From positions 1-64,000 of the forward strand of contig NZ_JAMJPL010000005.1 in assembly GCF_023555055.1 (NCBI RefSeq): a DNA stretch of 64,000 bases. The letters are read 5' to 3'. Under the pieces are notes generated by a model that was not told where the DNA came from, ran no database searches, and saw nothing but the letters and a program-made list of their open reading frames with translations. Positions 42,288-52,502 of the stretch are shown one piece after another (within the stretch, counting starts at the first letter, position 1; the number at the start of each line of letters is the position of its first letter). A program made the translations under genes and the position numbers. This DNA is from Marinobacter sp. ATCH36 (lineage in GTDB: Bacteria; Pseudomonadota; Gammaproteobacteria; Pseudomonadales; Oleiphilaceae).

Positions 42288-43337
42288 TTACCCCTGACTG
42301 CCCGGAACACCACGGCGGGGCTTGTGATGGCCATAGGTCCGCGGTGGTGTGTAGTGGTCGATGAATGGTACGGCAAAGTTCATCAACAGAACGCTGAAGG
42401 CCACGGCGTCCGGGTAGTTGCCCCAGGTGCGGATCAGGTAGATCAGGATGCCGATCCCTGCGCCGTAGATCAGTTTGCCCTGATGGCTGGTTGCCGCAGA
42501 GACCGGGTCGGTGGCAATAAAGAAGGCCCCAAGCATGGTGCCCCCGGCCAGTAAATGCAGCGACAGGGGGGCGTACAGGTCCGCGTTATTGCCGAAGGCG
42601 AGGCTCATCAGAATAAGGCCACCGAGAAAACCGACCGGAATATGCCAGGTGATGATGCGCAGGCCGATCAGCAACAGGCCACCCGCAAGGAAAGCGGCAT
42701 TCACCCATTCCCAGCCTTTGGCGATGCCATCACCGAACGTCGGGTGAGCAAGCACCTCGCTCGCTGTGCGGGTGGTGATTTTGTGCTTGTACTCATCAAG
42801 GGGCGTTGCCATGGTCCAGCCGTCAATTGCGGTCTGCTGGCCCGAGGCGATGGTTGCCAGAGTTTCGCCGAAGCCCGGGGCACCTCCCCAGAGCATGGCC
42901 GGTTCTGCCCAGTTGGTTGTCATGGCCACGGGAAATGAAACGAGCACCAACGCATAGCCTACCATTGCCGGGTTGAAAGGGTTGGAGCCGAGACCGCCAT
43001 ACAGCTGTTTGGCAACGACAACAGCGGAGATGACTGCAACCGCCGATACCCACCAGGGCGCAAATTGCGGCAAAGAAAGGCCGAGGAGCAATCCGGTAAC
43101 AGCGGCGGTGTTGTCTCTGATAAAAAAGCCGATTGGTTTTTTCCTGATCCGAAGTAAAGCTGCTTCCGAGGCAACGGCAACGGCAACGCAAAACACCACA
43201 TTGATCAGATTGCCCCAACCGAAAAACAGGGTCTGGGCGAACAGGCCGGGCAATGCCGCGATCATGACCCATAGCATCACACGGGATGTTGGTCGGGCCC
43301 TGTGGGCATGGGGTGAAGACTGCTGAACAAACGCCAT
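42288..43337 (-). CDS. rsxD: Electron transport complex subunit RsxD/RnfD
   Basis: A 349-residue polytopic subunit related to NqrB. The second covalent FMN site is in the MATPLDEYK segment near residue 180. Late helices include [14 protein letters not shown] and a C-terminal [11 protein letters not shown] end. It forms part of the ion-translocating core with RsxE and RsxA. It is 21 bases downstream of rsxC. Confidence 0.95.
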   Translation of the reverse strand: MAFVQQSSPHAHRARPTSRVMLWVMIAALPGLFAQTLFFGWGNLINVVFCVAVAVASEAALLRIRKKPIGFFIRDNTAAVTGLLLGLSLPQFAPWWVSAVAVISAVVVAKQLYGGLGSNPFNPAMVGYALVLVSFPVAMTTNWAEPAMLWGGAPGFGETLATIASGQQTAIDGWTMATPLDEYKHKITTRTASEVLAHPTFGDGIAKGWEWVNAAFLAGGLLLIGLRIITWHIPVGFLGGLILMSLAFGNNADLYAPLSLHLLAGGTMLGAFFIATDPVSAATSHQGKLIYGAGIGILIYLIRTWGNYPDAVAFSVLLMNFAVPFIDHYTPPRTYGHHKPRRGVPGSQG

Positions 43338-43358
43338 GAGTGTCGTGCCTGATTCCGT

Positions 43359-45185
43359 TTAGTCGGTGGACTGGGATTCGGTCGGCCGGGTGGCCATCGT
43401 ATTTCGGGCTTCGGTCAGTGCCTCGTCAGCCCGTTTTACCCGGTCGTGGTTTTTCGCCACGGCGCGCTCAAGCTTCTCCACGTTATCCGCCTGTTGCGCC
43501 TTCGCTTCATCAAGCATGCCCTGCATGGTTGCCAGTTTGGACTGGGCCTGGCTGAGTTGCTTTTCCAATGCCTCTATATCCGGCTTTTCCGCAGTGGGCT
43601 GGCCTGCCGGTGACGGCTGGCTTGCCTCGGCTTTTGCCTTTTTGCGGGCCAGGGCCTGCTCGACCAGAGCAGATTTGGCCGCTCGTTCATCAACTGCCTC
43701 ACCGTCAGCTGCCGCTTTCTTTGCCTCGGCCTGTTTATTGGCCTGTGCTTCGGCCGCAGCCTTTGCCCGTTCCTTGCGACGAAGCTCTTTCTCTTCCTTC
43801 TCCCTTTCGAGGCGTGCCTGGCGCGCTTCGAAACGCTCGCGGGCACGGTCGGATTTCAGTTGCTCCGCGCGCTGAACGCGAATTTCGTCCTTGGCAAAGC
43901 GATAGTACTGAACCAGGGGGATTGAGCTCGGACACACGTAGGAACAGGCGCCGCACTCGATGCAGTCGAACAGGTTCAGGTGCTCCGCCTTTTCAAATTC
44001 AGTGGCCTTGGAGTACCAGAAAAGCTGCTGTGGAAGCAGCTCCATGGGGCAGACTTCGGCACACTCACCACAGCGGATACACGGCTGCTCGGGCGGTGGA
44101 GCGGACAGCTCGGTGGCAGTGGCGGCAATGATGCAGTTGGTGGTTTTAATCACCGGGACTGCTTCGGTTGAGAGCGTGTAGCCCATCATCGGTCCGCCAA
44201 GGACCAGTCGGCTGAGTTTATCCTGTTGCACGCCAGCCTGCTCCAGCAGGTACTCAATGGGTGTGCCAATCAGAACCTCGAAATTACCCGGTTCGTGAAC
44301 CGCTTCCCCGGTGATGGTAACAATCCGGGAGATCAGTGGTGTGTCCTGGTAAACCGCCTGTGCCACGGCAACGGCGGTTCCGATGTTTTGGCACATAACC
44401 CCGATATCCGCTGGTATGCCGCCGCTGGGTACTTCCATGCCGGTCAGAACCTGAATCAGTTGTTTCTCGCCGCCGGATGGGTACTTTGTCGGGATAACGG
44501 CAATTTCAGTCTGTGTGCCCTCGGCTGCCTTACGCAGGGCGGCAATGGCTTCCGGTTTGTTGTCCTCCACGCCAATAACGCAGCGTTCCGGACGTAGAAT
44601 CCAGGCCATGACCTTGAGCCCGGCAACAACCTCGTCGGCTTTTTCCCGCATGGTCATGTCATCGGCGGTGATGTAGGGCTCGCACTCAGCGCCGTTGAGA
44701 ATCAGGGTGTTTACCTTGCGATCCCGCGGAGGCCTGAGTTTGATATCGGTTGGAAAGCCCGCCCCTCCCATGCCGGAAATGCCAGCGTTCCGGATAATCT
44801 GCAGAACCTGGTCGCGACTGAGGGTGTGAAAGTCGCCCACGGGATTTCGGGAACACCATTGGTCCTTGCCATCGGGCTTCAGGGTAATGCACCAGTCAGC
44901 CATTCCAGAGGGATGGGGAACGGGATGTTCCATAATACTTTCTATGACACCGGATGTTGGCGCATGCACGGGAACGCCCATGCCGGTTTTGACATCGGCG
45001 ATCTTCTGTCCCTTGAGGACCTGGTCGCCGATCCCAACAATCGCTTGCGCCGGGTCGCCGATGTGTTGCTGCAGCGGCAATATCAGTCGCTCCGGAGTCC
45101 CACAGCGGCGAATCGGGCGAGCCGTTGAAATGTCTTTGTGTTCCAGAGGATGAATGCCACCGGAGAAATCCCAAAGCTGGTTCAT
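43359..45185 (-). CDS. rsxC: Electron transport complex subunit RsxC/RnfC
   Basis: A 608-residue peripheral subunit. The N-terminal part and the NADH/FMN-binding (NuoF-like) domain are followed by two [4Fe-4S] motifs (CIRCGECAEVCPMELLP and CIECGACSYVCPSSIPL, ~residues 368-420). Beyond residue ~440 is a long charged Ala/Lys/Glu-rich coiled coil with a second coiled segment near residues 535-590. Such tails are known in gammaproteobacterial RsxC and vary in length. It oxidises or reduces the NAD(H) side of the complex and overlaps the rsxB stop. Confidence 0.95.
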   Translation of the reverse strand: MNQLWDFSGGIHPLEHKDISTARPIRRCGTPERLILPLQQHIGDPAQAIVGIGDQVLKGQKIADVKTGMGVPVHAPTSGVIESIMEHPVPHPSGMADWCITLKPDGKDQWCSRNPVGDFHTLSRDQVLQIIRNAGISGMGGAGFPTDIKLRPPRDRKVNTLILNGAECEPYITADDMTMREKADEVVAGLKVMAWILRPERCVIGVEDNKPEAIAALRKAAEGTQTEIAVIPTKYPSGGEKQLIQVLTGMEVPSGGIPADIGVMCQNIGTAVAVAQAVYQDTPLISRIVTITGEAVHEPGNFEVLIGTPIEYLLEQAGVQQDKLSRLVLGGPMMGYTLSTEAVPVIKTTNCIIAATATELSAPPPEQPCIRCGECAEVCPMELLPQQLFWYSKATEFEKAEHLNLFDCIECGACSYVCPSSIPLVQYYRFAKDEIRVQRAEQLKSDRARERFEARQARLEREKEEKELRRKERAKAAAEAQANKQAEAKKAAADGEAVDERAAKSALVEQALARKKAKAEASQPSPAGQPTAEKPDIEALEKQLSQAQSKLATMQGMLDEAKAQQADNVEKLERAVAKNHDRVKRADEALTEARNTMATRPTESQSTD

Positions 45186-45763
45186 CAGGCACTGGCTCCC
45201 TGGCGGTCAGTGGCAATGAGTCTCGGTGCCGGCGGTGTCCAGGTCCAGGTGCGGATATCCGGTTCCACAGTCACCATGTCGATGCAATCGACAGGGCAGG
45301 GCTCCACGCAGAGGTCGCAGCCGGTGCATTCGCTTTCAATGACCGTGTGCATATGTTTGGCGGCTCCGAGAATGGCATCGACCGGGCATGCCTGAATGCA
45401 TTTGGTGCAGCCGATACACTCGTCCTCCCGAATAACAGCAACTCGTTTGACCTGTTCGGAGCCATGCTCGGCATCCAGGGGTTCCGGCTCCACATCGAGC
45501 AGATCCGCCAGGGCCTTGATGGTGGATTCACCGCCGGGAGGGCATTTGTTAATGGGGCCGCCTTCCGCGATGGATTCAGCGTAGGGGCGGCAACCCGGAT
45601 AGCCGCATTGCCCGCATTGTGTCTGCGGCAACAGCGCGTCAATCTGGTCGGCCAGTGGGTTGCCTTCCACCCTGAAGCGTTCGGCAGCAAAGCCGAGCAG
45701 GCCACCAAACACAACAGCGAGGGCCAGAAGAACCACAACGGCAACAAGAATGCCTGTCCACAT
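45185..45763 (-). CDS. rsxB: Electron transport complex subunit RsxB/RnfB
   Basis: A 192-residue ferredoxin-like subunit. An N-terminal membrane anchor (~5-25) is followed by a CGQCGYPGC four-Cys domain and two classical 4Fe-4S motifs ([16 protein letters not shown] and [16 protein letters not shown]). It is thought to be the entry point for ferredoxin or SoxR electrons. Its stop shares a base with the start of rsxC. Confidence 0.96.
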   Translation of the reverse strand: MWTGILVAVVVLLALAVVFGGLLGFAAERFRVEGNPLADQIDALLPQTQCGQCGYPGCRPYAESIAEGGPINKCPPGGESTIKALADLLDVEPEPLDAEHGSEQVKRVAVIREDECIGCTKCIQACPVDAILGAAKHMHTVIESECTGCDLCVEPCPVDCIDMVTVEPDIRTWTWTPPAPRLIATDRQGASA

Positions 45764-45793
45764 AATCGCGCTACTCCTAATCCTGCTGCCCGG

Positions 45794-46375
45794 TCAAACG
45801 GTGACCAGGCCGCTGAAGCCCAGAAACGCCAGTGACATCAGCCCCGCTGTTACCAGCCCGATGGCAGCCCCCCGAAACGCCACCGGCACATCCGCGACGG
45901 CAATACGTTCTCGCATGGCGGCAAACAGGACAAGAACCAGGGAAAAACCGGCGGCTGCACCGAACCCATACAAAACCGACTCAACGAAATTGTTGTTCCT
46001 GTTTATGTTGAGCAGAGCAACCCCAAGGACGGCACAATTGGTCGTGATCAGGGGGAGGAAGATGCCCAGTACGCGATAGAGAAGCGGGCTGGTCTTGCGT
46101 ACCACCATTTCGGTGAACTGAACCACCACGGCAATTACCAGGATAAAGGTAATCGTCCGCAGGAAGGCAAGGTCCAGTGGTTCCAGCAGGTAGGTATAGG
46201 CAAGGTAACTGCACACCGACGCCAGTGTCAGCACAAACGTCGTTGCCAGGGACATCCCCATGGCTGTTTCCAGCTTTCCGGAAACGCCCATGAACGGGCA
46301 CAGCCCCAGGAACTGAACCAGCACAAAGTTGTTCACCAGAATGGTGCTGACCAGAATCAGCAGATAGTCGGCCAT
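45794..46375 (-). CDS. rsxA: Electron transport complex subunit RsxA/RnfA
   Basis: A 193-residue membrane subunit with six helices, homologous to RsxE and NqrE. The first helix segment [20 protein letters not shown] and the middle [14 protein letters not shown] include the cysteines of the membrane iron-sulfur site. It is the first gene of rsxABCDGE, 32 bases after metG on the same strand, so metG readthrough is possible. Confidence 0.96.
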   Translation of the reverse strand: MADYLLILVSTILVNNFVLVQFLGLCPFMGVSGKLETAMGMSLATTFVLTLASVCSYLAYTYLLEPLDLAFLRTITFILVIAVVVQFTEMVVRKTSPLLYRVLGIFLPLITTNCAVLGVALLNINRNNNFVESVLYGFGAAAGFSLVLVLFAAMRERIAVADVPVAFRGAAIGLVTAGLMSLAFLGFSGLVTV

Positions 46376-46407
46376 TCGCCTTGCTCCATTGACCCGCCTG
46401 CCGGTCG

Positions 46408-48441
46408 TTACATAATACGCATGCCGGGTGTAGCACCAGAATCCGGAGACAGAATAAAGATATCCTTGCCTCCGGGGCCCGCTGCCAGAACCATTCCCTC
46501 GGACATGCCAAACTTCATTTTCCGGGGCTTGAGGTTGGCAACCATCACCGTCAGGCGCCCCTCAAGATCTTCCGGCTTGTATGCAGACTTGATACCAGCA
46601 AACACGTTGCGTTCGCCATGCCCTACATCAAGGGTGAGGCGAAGAAGTTTGTCGGCTCCTTCCACGTGTTCCGCTTTGACAATTTTAACGACCCGAAGAT
46701 CCACTTTCGCGAAATCGCCAAATTCTATTTCATCAGCAATCGGCTCGAGCTCGGAATCTGGCGCTGGTTGTCCGGTTGCCGCGGGCAGTTCTGCTTTGGA
46801 GGCGTCCAGCATTTTTTCGATCTGTGCCATCTCCACCCGGTTCATCAGTGGTTTGAACTTGTTGATGCCGTGGTTCTCCAGCCTCTGGTCCCGCTTGTTC
46901 CAGTCCAGAGGGGCGTTCAGAAACGCCTCGGAAGCTTTTGCGGTTTCCGGTAGCACCGGCGCCAGGTAGGTCATCAGCAGATGGAACATGTTGATGGCGT
47001 TGGTACAGATGGCCTGCAGGTTATCGTCCTGGCCGTCCTGTTTGGCGATTACCCAGGGCTGCTCGTCGTTGACGTACTGGTTGGCGATATCCGCCAGTTC
47101 CATAATCCGCCGCATGGCACGGCCGAATTCCCGGGACTCATAGAAATCCGCGATTTCGTCACCCGCCTCAATGAACTCTTTCAGCTTGCTGTGCTCGGTG
47201 ACCACGCCAAGCTGGCCGTCAAAGCGCTTGGTGATAAACCCGGCGCTGCGGCTGGCGATGTTCACTACCTTGCCCACCAGGTCTGAATTAACCCGTGCGG
47301 CGAAATCGTCCAGGTTCAGGTCCATGTCATCGACGCTGCCGGTGAGCTTGGCGGCGAAGTAATAGCGCAGGTACTCGGGATTGAGATGGTCCAGATAGGT
47401 ACGAGCCATGATAAAGGTGCCCCGGGACTTGGACATCTTTTTACCATTCACCGTGACAAAACCGTGGGCCCACACCGCACTCGGGGTGCGGAAGCCGGCG
47501 CTGTGCAGCATGGACGGCCAGAACAGGGCGTGGAAGTTGATGATGTCCTTGCCGATGAAGTGATAGACCTCGGCGGTGGAGTCCGCTTTCCAGAAATGCT
47601 CGAAATCGATGCCTTCCCGGTTGCACAGGTTCTTGAAGCTGGCCAGGTAACCGATGGGGGCATCCAGCCACACATAGAAATACTTGCCCGGCGCATCGGG
47701 AATCTCGAACCCGAAGTAGGGCGCGTCGCGGCTGATGTCCCACTCCTGAAGGCCGGCATCCAGCCACTCGGCCAGTTTGTTGGCCACCTGGGGCTGCAGG
47801 GTGCCACTGCGGGTCCAGTTGGCGAGAAAATCCGCAAACTTCGGCAGGCGGAAGAAATAGTGCTCCGATTCCTTGTCAATGGGTGTTGCGCCGGAAACCG
47901 CCGAAACCGGGTTGATCAGCTCCGCCGGGGTATAGGTGGCACCACAGGCTTCACAGTTATCACCATACTGGTCTTCGGTCTTGCACTTGGGGCAGGTGCC
48001 CTTGATAAAACGGTCCGCCAGGAACATCTGCTTTTCAGGATCGTACGCCTGGGTAATCTTGCGGGTGGCGATATGGCCGTTTTCCTGCAATTGGCGGTAA
48101 ATATATTCCGAAAACTGCCGGTTCTCATCGGAGTGGGTGGTGTAATAGTTGTCGAAGCGGATATGGAACCCGCTGAAATCCTGCTGGTGCTCGTCCTTGA
48201 TTCGGTCGATCAGGTTCTCGGACGAGATTCCCTCACGCTCTGCCCGCAGCATGATGGCGGTACCGTGGGCGTCATCCGCACAAACGTAGTAGCAGTTCTG
48301 GCCACGCATTTTCTGATAGCGCACCCAGATATCGGTCTGAATATACTCCAGCAGATGGCCCAGGTGGATGGGGCCATTGGCGTATGGCAGGGCGCTGGTT
48401 ACCAGAATATCGCGCTGTTGCTGTGAACTCGCTTGCGTCAT
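46408..48441 (-). CDS. metG: Methionine--tRNA ligase
   Basis: A 677-residue class Ia aminoacyl-tRNA synthetase. The HIGH motif appears as HLGH in [13 protein letters not shown]. The four-cysteine zinc knuckle is CPKC...CEAC, and the KMSKS loop is [11 protein letters not shown]. The C-terminal ~110 residues form the tRNA-binding dimerisation domain ([21 protein letters not shown]). It is divergent from mrp, an arrangement also seen in Pseudomonas and E. coli. Confidence 0.98.
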   Translation of the reverse strand: MTQASSQQQRDILVTSALPYANGPIHLGHLLEYIQTDIWVRYQKMRGQNCYYVCADDAHGTAIMLRAEREGISSENLIDRIKDEHQQDFSGFHIRFDNYYTTHSDENRQFSEYIYRQLQENGHIATRKITQAYDPEKQMFLADRFIKGTCPKCKTEDQYGDNCEACGATYTPAELINPVSAVSGATPIDKESEHYFFRLPKFADFLANWTRSGTLQPQVANKLAEWLDAGLQEWDISRDAPYFGFEIPDAPGKYFYVWLDAPIGYLASFKNLCNREGIDFEHFWKADSTAEVYHFIGKDIINFHALFWPSMLHSAGFRTPSAVWAHGFVTVNGKKMSKSRGTFIMARTYLDHLNPEYLRYYFAAKLTGSVDDMDLNLDDFAARVNSDLVGKVVNIASRSAGFITKRFDGQLGVVTEHSKLKEFIEAGDEIADFYESREFGRAMRRIMELADIANQYVNDEQPWVIAKQDGQDDNLQAICTNAINMFHLLMTYLAPVLPETAKASEAFLNAPLDWNKRDQRLENHGINKFKPLMNRVEMAQIEKMLDASKAELPAATGQPAPDSELEPIADEIEFGDFAKVDLRVVKIVKAEHVEGADKLLRLTLDVGHGERNVFAGIKSAYKPEDLEGRLTVMVANLKPRKMKFGMSEGMVLAAGPGGKDIFILSPDSGATPGMRIM

Positions 48442-48604
48442 GTTTGGTCCGAACCTTCATTCGTCAGGAGTTGGGCGTACGTGTTTGCCGGCCTTGTTCA
48501 GGGTCAAAACTCCTTATGGCCAGAAACGGGCTCAGATGATACCTTCCAAGCAAAGTTTTTTCATCCGAAACACCTGCTTTCAGCGCTTTATCCCGGAGAA
48601 CACG

Positions 48605-49705
48605 ATGGCACAGATTTCACAGCAGGCACTTGAAACCGCCGTAAAACAGTACCGCGACCCCTACCTCGGGAAGGACCTGTACGAACTTGGCGCAGTGAAG
48701 TCACTGAAGGCAGATGACAGCGGCAGCGTCACTACCATGATCGAGCTGCCATACCCGTCTAAAGGTATCGCCGGTGCACTGAAAGAACTGCTCACCAACG
48801 CCCTGGGCGACGTCGAGGGCGTTGCAAGTGTGGAGGTCCACGTGGGGCAGCGCATCTACTCCCATAAGGGCCAGAAAGACATCCAGTCCGTACCTGGAGT
48901 GAAGAACATCATCGCCGTTGCCTCCGGCAAAGGGGGTGTGGGTAAATCCACTACCGCCGTCAACCTGGCCCTGGCGCTGCAGGCCGAAGGCGCCCGCGTG
49001 GGCATCCTCGACGCCGACATCTACGGCCCCAGCATCGGCATGATGCTGGGCGTGCCCGAAGGCAAGCGCCCGGACACCCGCGAAAACAAATACTTCGTGC
49101 CCATGGACGCCCACGGCCTGCAGGCCAACTCCATGGCCTTCGTGGTGACCGACAAAACCCCCATGGTCTGGCGTGGCCCCATGGTCAGCGGCGCCGTCAT
49201 GCAGCTGCTGCAGCAGACCCTGTGGAACGAGCTGGACTACCTGATCATCGACATGCCCCCCGGCACCGGCGACATCCAGCTGACCATCGCCCAGAAAGTC
49301 CCGGTCACCGGAGCCGTCATCGTCACCACCCCGCAGGACATCGCTCTGCTGGACGGCAAGAAAGGCATCGAAATGTTCCGCAAGGTGGAAATCCCGGTGC
49401 TGGGCGTGGTTGAAAACATGAGCGTCCACATCTGCAGCAACTGTGGCCACGAAGAGCCCCTGTTCGGCCACGGCGGCGGCGAACGCATCGCCGAAGAGTA
49501 CGACACTACACTTCTCGGCCAGCTCCCGCTGCACATGACCATCCGTGAACAGACTGACGGCGGCACCCCCTCTGTGGTAGCCGAGCCAGACTCGGAAGTG
49601 GCAAGGCGCTACAAGGACATCGCCCGCCGGGTAGGCGCCGAACTGTCCACGAGAGAAAGAAATCTCACCGGTTCAATCTCCAGCGTTTCAGTAACCGAAC
49701 ACTGA
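48605..49705 (+). CDS. apbC: Iron-sulfur cluster carrier ATPase Mrp/ApbC
   Basis: A 366-residue P-loop protein that carries [4Fe-4S] clusters to apo-proteins. An N-terminal MIP18-like domain (~1-85) precedes the ATPase, which has the deviant Walker A GKGGVGKSTTAVNLA. The cluster-binding CSNC motif lies in VHICSNCGHEEPLFG. The ATG at 48605 has GGAGAA upstream; the earlier in-frame start would overlap metG and lacks homology. From about 48965 on, almost every third codon position is G or C, more than in its neighbours. Confidence 0.95.
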   Translation: MAQISQQALETAVKQYRDPYLGKDLYELGAVKSLKADDSGSVTTMIELPYPSKGIAGALKELLTNALGDVEGVASVEVHVGQRIYSHKGQKDIQSVPGVKNIIAVASGKGGVGKSTTAVNLALALQAEGARVGILDADIYGPSIGMMLGVPEGKRPDTRENKYFVPMDAHGLQANSMAFVVTDKTPMVWRGPMVSGAVMQLLQQTLWNELDYLIIDMPPGTGDIQLTIAQKVPVTGAVIVTTPQDIALLDGKKGIEMFRKVEIPVLGVVENMSVHICSNCGHEEPLFGHGGGERIAEEYDTTLLGQLPLHMTIREQTDGGTPSVVAEPDSEVARRYKDIARRVGAELSTRERNLTGSISSVSVTEH

Positions 49706-49725
49706 TCCACGCGGAAGGTCAGATC

Positions 49726-49833
49726 GCGGCTTCGGAGAGGACGGGTTTGAAACTGTGAAAAACATGGATGTTTTTCTCAAGCCTACATGGACGTATTAAC
49801 GGCGTGTTTCAAACCCGTCCTCTCCGCAGCCGC
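49726..49833 (+). ncRNA. TwoAYGGAY-like structured element between mrp and dcd
   Basis: A 21-bp perfect outer stem joins 49733-49753 to 49806-49826 (CGGAGAGGACGGGTTTGAAAC). It extends by GCGGC/GCCGC (49726-49730 with 49829-49833) across a 2x2 mismatch. Inside are hairpin GAAAAAC-AUGGAU-GUUUUUC (49757-49776) and hairpin UAC-AUGGAC-GUA (49784-49795), the latter further enclosed by GCC/GGC (49781-49783 with 49801-49803). Both loops read AYGGAY. The outer-stem sequence is unrelated to that of the kdsA-eno copy, so structure and loops are what the two share. Confidence 0.72.
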
Positions 49834-49936
49834 AGCCCCCAAGTTCGAGGTGGAATTCAGCGCTCAAGGCTTCGACAGCCATTAAGTGAACAGGTAAACT
49901 ACCGCCTCTCTTTTTTATGGATACGAGACGTCACCC

Positions 49937-50503
49937 ATGAGCATTAAATCCGATCGCTGGATTCGCCGGATGTCCCAGGAACACGGCATGATCGAACCCT
50001 TCGAATATGATCAGGTCCGCGAAACCGAGAAAGGCCGCGTAATTTCCTACGGCACCTCCAGCTACGGCTACGATGTCCGCTGCAGCAACGAATTCAAGAT
50101 CTTCACCAACGTCCACTCCGCCACCGTGGACCCGAAGCATTTTGACGACAACAGCTTCGTTAACTACACCGGTGACGTCTGCATAATTCCGCCGAACTCC
50201 TTCGCATTAGCGCGCACCGTGGAATATTTTCGTATCCCCCGCAGCGTGCTGACCATCTGCCTGGGTAAATCCACTTACGCACGTTGTGGCATCATCGTCA
50301 ACGTCACACCACTGGAACCCGAGTGGGAAGGGCAGGTCACACTTGAGTTTTCCAACACCACCAACCTGCCGGCCAAGATCTACGCAAACGAAGGCGTGGC
50401 ACAGATGCTCTTCTTTGAATCCGACGAGATCTGTGAAACCAGCTACAAAGACCGGGGCGGAAAATACTTCGGACAAACAGGTGTGACCCTGCCGCGGACA
50501 TGA
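49937..50503 (+). CDS. dcd: dCTP deaminase
   Basis: A 188-residue trimeric enzyme that deaminates dCTP to dUTP for thymidylate synthesis. Conserved stretches are [24 protein letters not shown] and [17 protein letters not shown], which contains the catalytic Glu. Length is typical of the Pseudomonas-type enzyme. It follows mrp and the structured intergenic element; mrp-dcd adjacency is shared with Pseudomonas. Confidence 0.97.
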   Translation: MSIKSDRWIRRMSQEHGMIEPFEYDQVRETEKGRVISYGTSSYGYDVRCSNEFKIFTNVHSATVDPKHFDDNSFVNYTGDVCIIPPNSFALARTVEYFRIPRSVLTICLGKSTYARCGIIVNVTPLEPEWEGQVTLEFSNTTNLPAKIYANEGVAQMLFFESDEICETSYKDRGGKYFGQTGVTLPRT

Positions 50504-50531
50504 GTGGCTTTACCATCAGGAGAGATCCACA

Positions 50532-51131
50532 GTGAATGCCAACCAGTTTCTCAAGGCGGTATCACAACTGCAGGGCTGGCGGGAATACACCTTCCTGATG
50601 GCTCTCGCGGAGCGCTCCTTCCCCAACTATGCTCTGTTCGCGGACGCCGTTGAACTGAAAACCGGCGCGAAAATGCGCCAGTTGCTCGATCTCGGCTGGG
50701 AAATGCTGCAAAAAGACTTTTCCGAGGCGGCCATTCCCCAGCTGTTGGCAAAACTGGAAGCCCTTTCACCGGACGTCAATGCTTACGATGCGTATGGTGT
50801 TTATCCCGCCTTCGATTTCTGCCAATTACTGGAACAGGCATTACTGAACCGGCTCAATCCGGGCAAACATCGCGCAACCGAAGCGTCACAGATGGCCACG
50901 GCAACAGTGATGAACTTCATTGAACTGTCCGAGGGCGAAGATCTGGACGAGGACGAGCTGGTCCGACTGCTGGAGCAGCACCCGCTGATGAAAGAAGACA
51001 AGGTCTTCCAGCGTGACCTTATACTTGCCCTCAAGCGCCAGCGAACCCCGACCAGCCAGTTTGTTGAGCGTATCCGAGAGGATGCCGCCAACGAAGGCGT
51101 GAGCAACCTCGGCATTTCTCTGAGCGACTGA
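50532..51131 (+). CDS. YjaG-like DUF416 family protein
   Basis: A 199-residue helical, acidic protein. I recognise it as DUF416 (E. coli YjaG) from the N-terminal QLQGWREYTFLMALAERSFPNYALF and the central YDAYGVYPAFDFCQLLEQAL segments. GTG at 50532 is the start, with AGGAGAG upstream. The function of the family is unknown. It sits 28 bases after dcd and could be in the same transcript. Confidence 0.85.
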   Translation: MNANQFLKAVSQLQGWREYTFLMALAERSFPNYALFADAVELKTGAKMRQLLDLGWEMLQKDFSEAAIPQLLAKLEALSPDVNAYDAYGVYPAFDFCQLLEQALLNRLNPGKHRATEASQMATATVMNFIELSEGEDLDEDELVRLLEQHPLMKEDKVFQRDLILALKRQRTPTSQFVERIREDAANEGVSNLGISLSD

Positions 51132-51202
51132 CCGGCGACGCTGCCGGCTCTGTCCTACACTTTAAGACTACAACCTGTTCTGAACCGGTATAGACAAACA
51201 CC

Positions 51203-52492
51203 ATGAAACTTTCTTCGTTTGGTCGAAAATTTACTGCGGATTCAGGCATTACGTCCCTGATGGATGACCTGGGTAATGCGTTGGCATCCGGCGATGACAT
51301 GATCATGATGGGCGGAGGCAATCCCGGCCATATTCCCGAAATCCAGGAGCGGGTTCAGCAGATACTGGCGGATATGGCCAGGAGCGAAGGGGACACCCGC
51401 CGGTTGGTGGGTATCTACGATCCGCCCCAGGGCGAGAAACAGTTTATTGCCTCACTGGCGGAGCTGCTGAACCGGGAGTACGGCTGGGGCCTGAAGCCGG
51501 AGAATATTGCCCTGACCAATGGCAGTCAGGCGGCCTTTTTCATGCTGTTCAATATGTTCGGCGGCGACTATGGCGACGGGGTGCACAAGCACATCCTGTT
51601 ACCCCTGGCGCCGGAATATATCGGTTATGCCGACGCGGGTATCGAACCCGGGCTGTTTCACGCCGTGCAACCTGACATTTCTTTTACCGACGCCCACGAG
51701 TTCAAATATCGCGTGGATTTCGACGCGGTTGAAGTCACTGGTGAAACGGGTGCTATCTGCGTTTCCCGCCCCACCAATCCCACCGGAAACGTGGTCACCG
51801 ATGACGAACTGGCCCGGCTCGAAGCCATGGCGCGCCAGCACAATATCCCGCTGATTGTGGATGGGGCCTACGGCACACCTTTCCCGAACCTGCTGTTTGT
51901 GGATGCCACGCCGCACTGGAATGAGCAGGTGATTCTTTGTCTCAGCCTGTCCAAGTTCGGTCTGCCGGCTGTGCGCACGGGCATCGTTATCGCTGCCGAG
52001 CCTGTTATCAAGGCCTTGTCGGGCATCAACGCCATCATGAACCTGGCGACGGGCAGCTTTGGCGCCATGCTCGGGGAGCCTCTGGTGCGTTCCGGGGAGA
52101 TCCTGTCTCTCAGCCGCGACGTGGTTTGCCCATTCTACAAGGCGAAAATGGAACGGGCTGTTGCCGTGTTCCGGGAAGCCATGGGCGAAGACAGTTGCCG
52201 CTGGTATGTCCACAAACCCGAAGGTGCCATGTTCCTCTGGTTGTGGTTCCCTGATCTGCCCATTACCAGCCTGGAGTTATACCAGCGGCTGAAGGAGAGG
52301 GGGGTGCTGGTGGTTTCCGGGCACTATTTCTTCCCGGGGCTGCCGGAAGATGATTGGCAGCATCGTCATGAGTGTTTGCGGGTTACCTACTCACAAGATG
52401 ATGAGCGGGTTGCTGCGGGGCTGCGAATCATTGCGGACGAAGTGAAGGCCGTCTGGGCTGCAGTTGAGACCAAAGAAGAAACCCGGGCTTAG
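51203..52492 (+). CDS. avtA: Valine--pyruvate aminotransferase
   Basis: A 429-residue fold-type I PLP enzyme that exchanges amino groups between valine/alanine and their ketoacids. The N-terminal MKLSSFGRKFTADSGITSLMDDLG is diagnostic of AvtA. The PLP-lysine is in LCLSLSKFGLPAVRTGI, and the substrate-phosphate/aldimine region SRPTNPTGNV is present. It is a single gene convergent with DUF3108, and the short gap has only a small inverted repeat. Confidence 0.94.
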   Translation: MKLSSFGRKFTADSGITSLMDDLGNALASGDDMIMMGGGNPGHIPEIQERVQQILADMARSEGDTRRLVGIYDPPQGEKQFIASLAELLNREYGWGLKPENIALTNGSQAAFFMLFNMFGGDYGDGVHKHILLPLAPEYIGYADAGIEPGLFHAVQPDISFTDAHEFKYRVDFDAVEVTGETGAICVSRPTNPTGNVVTDDELARLEAMARQHNIPLIVDGAYGTPFPNLLFVDATPHWNEQVILCLSLSKFGLPAVRTGIVIAAEPVIKALSGINAIMNLATGSFGAMLGEPLVRSGEILSLSRDVVCPFYKAKMERAVAVFREAMGEDSCRWYVHKPEGAMFLWLWFPDLPITSLELYQRLKERGVLVVSGHYFFPGLPEDDWQHRHECLRVTYSQDDERVAAGLRIIADEVKAVWAAVETKEETRA

Positions 52493-52502
52493 GCTGCGGC
52501 CA

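Noticed and set aside
47386..48426. 346-codon antisense frame opposite metG
   Set aside because: It mirrors the metG reading frame and lacks protein-like motifs. metG has all its catalytic signatures.
48701..49534. 277-codon antisense frame opposite mrp
   Set aside because: The translation is a His/Asp/Gly/Val-rich low-complexity sequence typical of the reverse complement of a GC3-biased gene.
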